Shown piece after piece: positions 1 through 5,318 of a stretch of DNA of 5,318 nucleotides; position 1 is the stretch's first letter; every line of letters begins with the position of its first letter. This stretch comes from Acidobacteriaceae bacterium. Lineage in GTDB: Bacteria > Acidobacteriota > Terriglobia > Terriglobales > Acidobacteriaceae. Under the pieces are notes generated by a model. That model did not search any database and had not been told where the DNA came from. It saw only the letters and a list, made by a program, of their open reading frames with translations. The position numbers and the translations under genes are program-made. The stretch covers positions 1-5,318 of the forward strand of contig WQYS01000202.1 in NCBI GenBank assembly GCA_009781125.1. Direction: 5' to 3'.

Positions 1-1208
1 AAGTACTCCACCAGCGCATCGCTGACCTTTCCTTCGGGAAGATTGCCCGGATAGCTCACGATCAACGGAACGCCGACGGACGGATTGAACAGGCAGAACT
101 TGTCCAGCAATCCGTGATCGCCCTCCATCTCTCCGTGATCGGCCGTATAGATGACGATTGTGTTCTTGTCCAATCCCAGGCGCTCCAGCGTCTGGTACAC
201 CCTGCCGATGCAGCCATCGACAAATCCCAGGTTGCCCAGATATCCGGCGCGGTGACTGAGAAGTCGATCCTTGCCTAAAGCCACATAGGAAGCAATACGG
301 TCTTGTATCCAGCGCGGATAGCTTGAACCGTCGCCCGGATCGGGCATTTTCATCGATTCGACGGGGTAACGTTCTGCCCACTCTTTAGGAGGGTGAAGCG
401 GCGGATGCGGTCGGAGAAAACTGCTCACTAGGAGAAAGGGCGCATCATCACCCTTGTAGCGCTCCAGAAAGCGGCAGGTCTCACGCGCGACAAAAGAGTC
501 GAACTCGTCCTCGGTATCCTCAAACGGCGATGAAAATCCGATGGGTTTCACATGGCCCGCCCACGGTTTTTTCGATCCCCAGACGCCGGGCAGTTCCGGC
601 AGGCCGGCGCCATCGTCGTTGACCGTTTCGAAGAACACCGGAAATGTATTGTTGGCGATCATGTTTGCAAATGCCGGTACCTTCGGCCCCAGATACATCA
701 TCCAGTCATTGAATCCCAAAAAATACTGGAAGCCGTGCTTGTGTCCATCGTTGAAATGCATCTTGCCGATCAGACCGGTATGATACCCATGCTCGGCAAA
801 GTGACTAGCCATAGTTGGTTCGTTCCAGGCCAGCAGGTCTGTGTTATCGATTACGCCTGTCGTGTGCGCGTATTTTCCGGTCAGCAATGACATACGGGAG
901 GCCGCACAGACGGGATACGGACAAATGGCGTTTGGAAACCTCACGCCGCGCGTCGCAATGCGATCGATATTCGGCGTCGGAACCATGGTCCAGCCTGCGG
1001 CTCCCATGTAGTTGCTACGGTGTTGATCTGTCATGATGATCAACACATTAGGACAGTCCTTCCGCGAACCTGCTGCCGCTACCTTGCTGCTCGCCGCAGA
1101 CGCACCCTTCGATGCGTTATCATCCCTGCTGGTTTGAGCGTGGCCGAGACCCGACGTGCCATACAATCCAGCAGCCGAGAGCAATCGAAGAAAGTCCTTC
1201 CTTGTCAT
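1..1208 (-). CDS. Exported sulfatase, formylglycine-dependent (choline-sulfatase-like), 3' end cut by window edge
   Basis: Hydrolyses a sulfate ester, probably outside the cytoplasm. The reading frame is open for 402 codons from the ATG at 1208 to the window edge without a stop or frameshift. Residues 1-24 look like a Tat-type signal (TRKDFLRLL, weakly hydrophobic stretch, GHA before Q25), with RK in place of RR. An Ala/Ser-rich linker follows to about residue 50. The sulfatase fold then shows LIIMTDQHR (metal ligands D61, Q62), the formylglycine motif CAASR (C101 to R105), IGKMH (K149), RPHPP (H268), and TADHGE (metal ligands D357, H358) with LLDK (K370). CxAxR is an accepted variant of CxPxR. 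The TDQHR and IGKMHF motifs resemble choline-sulfatase-like members, but the substrate cannot be assigned. Family members usually have 450-550 residues, so about 50-150 C-terminal residues are missing. The start lies 8 bases after the isomerase stop, with a modest AAGGA site at 1220-1224. Confidence 0.93.
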   Translation of the reverse strand, partial: MTRKDFLRLLSAAGLYGTSGLGHAQTSRDDNASKGASAASSKVAAAGSRKDCPNVLIIMTDQHRSNYMGAAGWTMVPTPNIDRIATRGVRFPNAICPYPVCAASRMSLLTGKYAHTTGVIDNTDLLAWNEPTMASHFAEHGYHTGLIGKMHFNDGHKHGFQYFLGFNDWMMYLGPKVPAFANMIANNTFPVFFETVNDDGAGLPELPGVWGSKKPWAGHVKPIGFSSPFEDTEDEFDSFVARETCRFLERYKGDDAPFLLVSSFLRPHPPLHPPKEWAERYPVESMKMPDPGDGSSYPRWIQDRIASYVALGKDRLLSHRAGYLGNLGFVDGCIGRVYQTLERLGLDKNTIVIYTADHGEMEGDHGLLDKFCLFNPSVGVPLIVSYPGNLPEGKVSDALVEY

Positions 1209-1216
1209 ATCAGGGC

Positions 1217-2413
1217 CTATCCTTGTTCTGTGCAATGCGAGCAAGCTGCGTTCTTCTCAGAGCGCTCTTTGGTGACGCGATCCATATAGCCGCTTTCCCG
1301 GAACGCTGCAAGTGGATTCTCTCCCAATCCTTTGGATATTCGCCACGCTCGAATTGCTGGGCGCACGTCCGTTGCAAATGCGTCCTTGAGGCACTCCTCG
1401 GCATCCACAAGTTCCGCCTTGGCCTGATGCCGCGCAAGCTTCTCACAATCGACCAGCGCAGCCTTCACATACAGATCCTGTGCGGTCATAGCTGTCTGAA
1501 TCATCTCCTCAATCTTGTTCTTCAGATTGTGGCTTTGATCTACCATGTACGCTATATCAGCTTTCTTTCCGGTCTCCCACTCATACAGATGAATCTCATG
1601 GAAGATACGGAATACCTGGTAAGGATCGATCGATCCCAATGTAAGGTCGTCGTCCGCATAGCGCCTGTCGTTGAAATGAAATCCGCCAAGCATACCTTCA
1701 GCAAGCAGCCATGCCACGATTTGCTCTATGTTTTGCGCCTGGTAATGGTGACCCGTGTCTACAAGAACGCGGGCCTGGCTTCCGGCATTACGCGCCAGAG
1801 ACATGGACATGCCCCAGTCCGCGATGTCCGTATGGTAGGAAGCAGGCTCGAAGGGCTTGTACTCTACCAGCATTCTCTGATTGGGCTTAAGGCGAGAGTG
1901 GACGGCCTTGAGACCATCGATAAACAACTGGCGGCGCTGCCGGATATTTGCCGTTCCTGGATAAGAGGAGCCATCGATAAACCACAAGGAGATGTCGCGG
2001 CTACCCGAGGCTGTAGCTATATCGATACTGTCCCAGATGTGATCGAGCGCTGCCTGGCGTATGTCTGTATCAGGGTTGGCAAGCGATCCGTTCTTATAAA
2101 TCTGGTCCTGATAAACATTAGGATTGATCGCGCCGACCCGGGTTCCGTACTTGACGGCAAGGTCCGCCACTCGCTTCGCCTCGCCCTTTCCATCCGGATA
2201 ATCCCAGAGAACATGCACGGCAACCGTGGGACAACATCCAGTAAACCTATGCACACAACCGGCATCGGCGAGTTTTTCTTCTATCGTAGTCGCTGCCGCA
2301 GGCTGGTGAAACGTTCCGAATCGTGTTCCGGAGTCCGTAAACGCCCACGAAGGCAGCTCAATTGCGAATTCATCCAGTGCTTTCCATACCTTTTCTTCAA
2401 TACTACTTGCCAT
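1217..2413 (-). CDS. rhaI: L-rhamnose isomerase, RhaI type (Pseudomonas stutzeri-like aldose-ketose isomerase)
   Basis: Cytosolic TIM-barrel isomerase that interconverts L-rhamnose and L-rhamnulose; the P. stutzeri relative is known to accept other aldoses such as D-allose. The 398-residue protein aligns from memory with that enzyme: PSWAFTDSGTRF (21-32), DGSSYPGTAN (147-156), VEYKPFEP (183-190), LVDTGHH (217-223), GGFHFNDRRYADDDL (243-257), VDQSHN (291-296). Expected metal ligands are all present with conserved spacing: E184, D219, H246, D292 for one site and H222, D254, D256 for the other; K186 is also kept. It lacks about 35 N-terminal residues of the P. stutzeri enzyme (430 aa) and ends with a short tail containing C391 and C394. 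The ATG at 2413 is supported by a strong AGGAGGA six bases upstream. It follows dehydrogenase A by 18 bases. No rhamnulose kinase or aldolase is visible, so the physiological sugar may not be rhamnose. Confidence 0.93.
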   Translation of the reverse strand: MASSIEEKVWKALDEFAIELPSWAFTDSGTRFGTFHQPAAATTIEEKLADAGCVHRFTGCCPTVAVHVLWDYPDGKGEAKRVADLAVKYGTRVGAINPNVYQDQIYKNGSLANPDTDIRQAALDHIWDSIDIATASGSRDISLWFIDGSSYPGTANIRQRRQLFIDGLKAVHSRLKPNQRMLVEYKPFEPASYHTDIADWGMSMSLARNAGSQARVLVDTGHHYQAQNIEQIVAWLLAEGMLGGFHFNDRRYADDDLTLGSIDPYQVFRIFHEIHLYEWETGKKADIAYMVDQSHNLKNKIEEMIQTAMTAQDLYVKAALVDCEKLARHQAKAELVDAEECLKDAFATDVRPAIRAWRISKGLGENPLAAFRESGYMDRVTKERSEKNAACSHCTEQG

Positions 2414-2419
2414 CTCTCT

Positions 2420-2426
2420 TCCTCCT
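2420..2426 (-). promoter_or_regulatory. Shine-Dalgarno site of rhaI
   Basis: Reads AGGAGGA on the minus strand, six bases before the ATG at 2413, inside the 18-base gap after dehydrogenase A. It is the best ribosome binding site in the window and fixes the rhaI start. Confidence 0.85.
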
Positions 2427-2431
2427 GTGCG

Positions 2432-3529
2432 TTAAGGCTCGACTACGATCTTCATTCCCTGCCGTGACTCCATGACTGCGAAAGCTTCCTTGATCTCGCT
2501 CAGTGGAAAGCGATGGGTGATCAACGGCTTGACTCTCACCTGTCCACTTTCCAGAAGACGGAGCGCGAGCTTGTGCTGCCTGGGCACAGAGCCGTGAGAA
2601 CCGGTTAAGAAGGACTCGCGATAATGAATTTTGTTCGAATACAAGCTCATGGGCCGGGCGTCCTTCCCCAGACCTCCGAAAAGATTGACATAGCCACGGT
2701 GTGCCACCATCTCCACCGCCTGCTCGTGCGCCTCAACCGAACTGCTGGTTGTAACGATCACATCGGCTCCACGTCCGCCGGTTGCTTCCATCACGGCGCG
2801 GACTACATCCACATGTTCGCTGGCCAGATATAGATCGGCATTATAGAACTTAGCGATCTCCATCCTCTTCGCGCTGCGTTGGATGCCAATCACCTTTTGC
2901 GCTCCCATGTTCCGTGCCAGATCGATCATCATGCAGCCGATCGGGCCCAGTCCGATGATCACGACCGTCTTGCCCAACGACATGTTCGCTACCTCAAGTC
3001 CGTTGATGGCGCAGGCAAGCGGCTCGGCCAGTGCCGCCTCTTCGAAGCTGAGATGATCGGCAAACTGCGCGATCGGACCTTCATTACAGATTAACTGCGG
3101 TATCTTCATATATTCAGCGAAGGCTCCCGGAATCTGATAGCCAACCGCATAGTTGATCTCGCAATTATTTCCGAGACCGTTGCGGCACCAGTCACACAAA
3201 CCGCATGGAACATCTGCGGCGATCGAAACACGGTCGCCCACCTTCAGGCCGCTTACCTTGGCTCCTGTCTTTACGATCACGCCCGATGCTTCATGACCGG
3301 TGACGGTAGGTGGAATCACTCGCGGATTACCGTGGTGAAGAATCCGGATATCCGACCCGCAGACGCAACAGGCCTCCACTCTCATCAGGGCCGATTCGTC
3401 ATCGATCTCCGGCACCGGAACTTCTTCAACGGCCATCCGGTCGATGCCATGAAGAACAGCGGCCTTCATGGTCTTGGGTATGGCAATCACTTCAGTTTCT
3501 TCGGACTTCTGCGCAGTAACGACACTCAT
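2432..3529 (-). CDS. Zinc-dependent medium-chain dehydrogenase A (sorbitol/threonine dehydrogenase-like), NADP-like cofactor site
   Basis: Cytosolic MDR-superfamily alcohol dehydrogenase, predicted to oxidise a polyol or sugar hydroxyl or to reduce the ketone. From the chosen start it is 365 residues. The GroES-like domain carries the catalytic zinc ligands C57, H79-E80 and E169, and a full structural zinc set C109, C112, C115, C123. The Rossmann domain has GLGPIG at 193-198. Strand beta-2 ends in Q217-R218-S219 where NAD-dependent members have an acidic residue, which suggests NADP preference (inference). The ATG at 3529 overlaps the upstream stop as ATGA and has GGAGGA at 3541-3546. The frame stays open upstream to 3631, but those 34 codons lie inside the upstream gene and look unlike the family. 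ATG 3469 (MKAAVL) would match a common family start, so the first 20 residues are less certain. The true substrate is unknown. Confidence 0.9.
   Translation of the reverse strand: MSVVTAQKSEETEVIAIPKTMKAAVLHGIDRMAVEEVPVPEIDDESALMRVEACCVCGSDIRILHHGNPRVIPPTVTGHEASGVIVKTGAKVSGLKVGDRVSIAADVPCGLCDWCRNGLGNNCEINYAVGYQIPGAFAEYMKIPQLICNEGPIAQFADHLSFEEAALAEPLACAINGLEVANMSLGKTVVIIGLGPIGCMMIDLARNMGAQKVIGIQRSAKRMEIAKFYNADLYLASEHVDVVRAVMEATGGRGADVIVTTSSSVEAHEQAVEMVAHRGYVNLFGGLGKDARPMSLYSNKIHYRESFLTGSHGSVPRQHKLALRLLESGQVRVKPLITHRFPLSEIKEAFAVMESRQGMKIVVEP
3526..3529 (-). other. ATGA stop-start overlap between the two dehydrogenases
   Basis: The minus strand reads ATGA: the ATG of dehydrogenase A overlaps the TGA of dehydrogenase B by sharing bases. 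This usually couples translation and helps keep the two products in balance. The overlap supports 3529 over 3631 or 3469 as the start of dehydrogenase A. Confidence 0.8.
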
Positions 3530-4605
3530 ATGGTTTTTTGTCCTCCAGCGTTTGGCTGATTCGGTTGGATAAGTACCTTGCAATAAAACTGTGTTCGATC
3601 CTTCATCATGCGCAGCACATCCCATGCGCAATCCAAAGGTACCCGGTGCGTCACCAGGGGCTTAACATCGATCACGCCTGAAGCCATCGCCGCCAGCGAA
3701 CGATGCCAGTCGTCATCTTCGCCGAAGGCTCCGTAATCGGAGTTCCACGTTCCCAGAATCTGAACCTCCCGCCGCATCTGACGCGATATAAGTTCTGAGG
3801 GGATGGTGATGTCAGCGCTGGGGTTTCCCAGCAGTACAACCCTTCCGCCATGCCGTGCGCCGCGCATAGTCTGAAGCGTTGCCTGCGGAACGCCTGCCGC
3901 ATCGATACACAGATCGGCACCGAGTCCTCCGGTCATCTTCTCGATTCCGACAACCGGGTCGCTGACACGTAGATCGACTACATGTTCAAAACCGAAGCCC
4001 CTGGCCAGATCCAGCTTTTCGGGAACCATGTCGACAATCATGACCTTCGACGCGCCCAGCGCACGCGCCCACTGAGCCACCATGAGTCCGATCGGTCCTG
4101 CGCCAAAAACGACTACCGATTCACCAATAGAAGTCCCTCCAGCGCGCCGTATGGCGTGCAAAGCTACTGCGGCAGGCTCGATCATCGCAGCTTCTTCCAG
4201 CGAGACGCCATCGGGAATACGCAGCAGATTCCGCACCGGAGCCACAACATAGTCCGCGAACGCGCCGTTACTCCTGCTTCCCAGGTAATCGTAGTTAAGA
4301 CACTGAGCATACTTGCCGTGTTCACATGAGACACAATCGCCACACCAAAGAAGCGGGAATACTGCGACACGATCCCCAGGAGCAAATGCCGTCACGCCTT
4401 CCCCAACGCTCTCGACTACGCCTGAAAATTCGTGACCGCACACGATCGGGAAGAAGTAGGGGCCTTTCCCGAAGAATCGAGGTATATCCGAATTACAGAC
4501 ACCGCAAAAGCCGACCTTCACTCTCACCTTGCCATTCGCGAGTTCAGGCAGTGCGATCTTCTCGTAACGTGCGTCTTCTATGGCGTGAAGGACCAGCGCA
4601 TTCAT
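3526..4605 (-). CDS. Zinc-dependent medium-chain dehydrogenase B, similar to galactitol-1-phosphate 5-dehydrogenase (GatD)
   Basis: Cytosolic MDR dehydrogenase of 359 residues, probably NAD-dependent oxidation of a polyol or sugar phosphate to a ketose. Catalytic zinc ligands are C37 (GVCNSD), H58-E59 (GHEFSG) and E143 (IEP); structural zinc ligands are C88, C91, C94, C102. The Rossmann motif is GAGPIG (168-173) and beta-2 ends in D192, the usual NAD-selecting acid. Resemblance to E. coli GatD recalled from memory covers PLLWCGDC, YDYLGSRSNGAFADYVV, IEPAAVALHA, AGVPQ and ILGTW. This supports the family but not the exact substrate, since no Gat phosphotransferase genes are visible. I chose the ATG at 4605 (MNALVLHAIE, a typical family start), preceded by GGGGAG at 4618-4623 and 20 bases after the epimerase stop. 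In-frame GTG codons at 4647, 4629 and 4614 are possible but add residues not expected in the family. A basic, polar C-terminal tail (NQPNAGGQKTI) ends it. Confidence 0.9.
   Translation of the reverse strand: MNALVLHAIEDARYEKIALPELANGKVRVKVGFCGVCNSDIPRFFGKGPYFFPIVCGHEFSGVVESVGEGVTAFAPGDRVAVFPLLWCGDCVSCEHGKYAQCLNYDYLGSRSNGAFADYVVAPVRNLLRIPDGVSLEEAAMIEPAAVALHAIRRAGGTSIGESVVVFGAGPIGLMVAQWARALGASKVMIVDMVPEKLDLARGFGFEHVVDLRVSDPVVGIEKMTGGLGADLCIDAAGVPQATLQTMRGARHGGRVVLLGNPSADITIPSELISRQMRREVQILGTWNSDYGAFGEDDDWHRSLAAMASGVIDVKPLVTHRVPLDCAWDVLRMMKDRTQFYCKVLIQPNQPNAGGQKTI
3541..3546 (-). promoter_or_regulatory. Shine-Dalgarno site of dehydrogenase A
   Basis: Reads GGAGGA on the minus strand within the last codons of dehydrogenase B, 11 bases before the ATG at 3529. 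The spacing is slightly long but the match is strong, and it supports this start. Confidence 0.65.
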
Positions 4606-4617
4606 TTTGTCCACACT

Positions 4618-4623
4618 CTCCCC
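4618..4623 (-). promoter_or_regulatory. Probable Shine-Dalgarno site of dehydrogenase B
   Basis: Reads GGGGAG on the minus strand in the 20-base gap after the epimerase stop, 12 bases before ATG 4605; GAG AG bases just downstream could also pair with better spacing. It favours the ATG over the upstream GTG codons. Confidence 0.5.
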
Positions 4624-4625
4624 AT

Positions 4626-5318
4626 TCACTTGCGTTCCCTCCGGCACACTGGAACAGCCTCAGTCTGATGTCTGCCCGTTTGAAGGCCTTTCTGAATCGC
4701 TGTCCGCATCCTACGCATATTTTCGTTCCTGGACTCTCCGCGCCTGAAGAGGCTGCTGCTTCCAGCAACCAGGATGTCCGCGCCCGCAGCCACCATCTGC
4801 GGTATGTGCTCGAAACTTACGTTTCCATCGACCTCGATAGGAATGCTGCGCCCCGTCCTACTCAGCCATGACTTGCAATCCGCAATTTTGGCGAAGGCAG
4901 AACCGGCAAGCTTCTGGCCGGCAAAACCGGGGTTCACCGTCATCACCAGTACGAAGTCGAGCAGATGAGTGACATACTCCAACACCGAGGGTGGCGTGGA
5001 CGGGTTCAACGCGACTCCCGCCTCTGCTCCGGTTTCGCGGATTAGCGATAGCGCACGGTCAAGGTGGAGCGCCGACTCGTAATGCACCGAGATCGTTTCG
5101 ACACCAATCTTCGCCAGTTCTCCAATAAAAAATTCGTTGTTGTTTACCATCAGATGAACGTCAAACGGCAACTTCGTTACATTTCGCATCTGCTCCAGCA
5201 GCACCAGGCCGCAGGGCATATTGGGAACAAAGTGCGCATCCATAATGTCCCAATGCAGCAGGTCTGCGCCCAGCGCTTCGAGGCCCTGAATCTCTTCACG
5301 CAGTCGGCTCATATCGGC
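4626..5318 (-). CDS. rpe: Ribulose-phosphate 3-epimerase family protein (Rpe/AlsE-like), 5' end cut by window edge
   Basis: Cytosolic TIM-barrel, metal-dependent epimerase inverting C3 of a ketose phosphate: D-ribulose-5-phosphate in Rpe, D-allulose-6-phosphate in AlsE. Visible are 230 codons. Counting from the window edge, the metal and catalytic residues are H22 and D24 (HWDIMD), H55 (DVHLM) and D164 (EVDGN); NPGFAGQ forms the phosphate-side loop, and AGSSSLF the C-terminal phosphate site. The frame continues to the edge as A-D-M, matching the family's SAD motif, so the ATG at 5312 is internal: it has no Shine-Dalgarno site, and starting there would remove strand 1. About 10-12 residues are missing. 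VMTVNPGFAGQ, EVDGN (Rpe normally EVDGG) and GSSSLF look closer to AlsE than to housekeeping Rpe. The short basic tail is extra. It is the first visible gene of the operon, and its neighbours suggest a dedicated catabolic role rather than the pentose phosphate pathway. Confidence 0.92.
   Translation of the reverse strand, partial: ADMSRLREEIQGLEALGADLLHWDIMDAHFVPNMPCGLVLLEQMRNVTKLPFDVHLMVNNNEFFIGELAKIGVETISVHYESALHLDRALSLIRETGAEAGVALNPSTPPSVLEYVTHLLDFVLVMTVNPGFAGQKLAGSAFAKIADCKSWLSRTGRSIPIEVDGNVSFEHIPQMVAAGADILVAGSSSLFRRGESRNENMRRMRTAIQKGLQTGRHQTEAVPVCRRERK

Noticed and set aside
541..1036. Several overlapping plus-strand frames of 73-112 codons.
   Set aside because: They are antisense to the sulfatase, whose minus-strand frame is unbroken and carries every expected active-site motif.
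1021..1045. An inverted repeat, TGTTGATC and GATCAACA, with a 9-base loop, which could look like an operator or terminator stem.
   Set aside because: It lies inside the sulfatase codons for the conserved metal motif (LIIMTDQHR), has no U-tract, and is explained by coding constraint.
1623..1636. A perfect 14-base palindrome, GGATCGATCGATCC.
   Set aside because: It sits within rhaI coding sequence (G-S-I-D-P). A palindrome of this length is expected by chance about once in 16 kb, so it is not notable in a 5.3 kb window, and no second copy was seen.
1112..2467. A 451-codon plus-strand open frame covering the whole rhaI gene and the end of the sulfatase start region.
   Set aside because: It lies in the codon-aligned antisense frame of rhaI, where stops appear only if the sense gene uses TTA, CTA or TCA codons. 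Those are rare in a GC-leaning gene, so long antisense frames arise by chance. The translation has no recognisable domain, and the minus-strand product is a clear family member with all catalytic residues.
4326..4871. A 181-codon plus-strand open frame rich in Arg, Ser and Pro across the junction of dehydrogenase B and the epimerase.
   Set aside because: It is antisense to two confidently assigned genes, has the Arg/Pro/Ser-rich makeup typical of shadow frames, and shows no motif or ribosome binding site.
4626..5312. A complete epimerase gene starting at the ATG at 5312.
   Set aside because: The frame continues to the window edge as A-D before that Met, matching the family's SAD motif. A start at 5312 would delete the first barrel strand and has no ribosome binding site, so the gene is partial at the edge.

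Overview
The window is one piece of a tightly packed bacterial operon. All five genes lie on the minus strand, so transcription runs from position 5318 towards position 1. In that order they are: a ribulose-phosphate 3-epimerase family protein (start outside the window), two tandem zinc-dependent medium-chain dehydrogenases, an L-rhamnose isomerase of the RhaI type, and an exported formylglycine-type sulfatase (end outside the window). Junctions are a 20-base gap, a 4-base ATGA overlap, an 18-base gap and an 8-base gap. No space remains for an internal promoter or terminator, and no gene-free stretch exceeds 20 bases. No tRNA, rRNA, mobile element, CRISPR array or long repeat was seen.

The base composition looks moderately GC-rich (mid-50s percent by eye) and even across the window, with no sign of a transfer boundary. 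Shine-Dalgarno sites, a Tat-like signal on the sulfatase and the mix of sulfatase with sugar catabolism fit a Gram-negative glycan degrader such as an acidobacterium, planctomycete or verrucomicrobium. The taxon is inference only.

Layout: 1-1208 sulfatase (402 codons visible, C-terminus missing); 1217-2413 rhaI (398 aa, all seven metal ligands present); 2432-3529 dehydrogenase A (365 aa, NADP-like cofactor site); 3526-4605 dehydrogenase B (359 aa, resembles galactitol-1-phosphate 5-dehydrogenase, NAD-like cofactor site); 4626-5318 epimerase (230 codons visible, about a dozen N-terminal residues missing).

A plausible combined role is use of a sugar released from a sulfated compound. The sulfatase would act outside the cytoplasm; the isomerase would interconvert aldose and ketose; the two dehydrogenases would oxidise or reduce hydroxyls; and the epimerase would invert a C3 centre on a phosphorylated ketose. 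No kinase, aldolase, transporter or regulator is visible, so the substrate cannot be fixed. The individual families are well known. What deserves a second look is the combination, especially the tandem dehydrogenases with different predicted cofactor preference.
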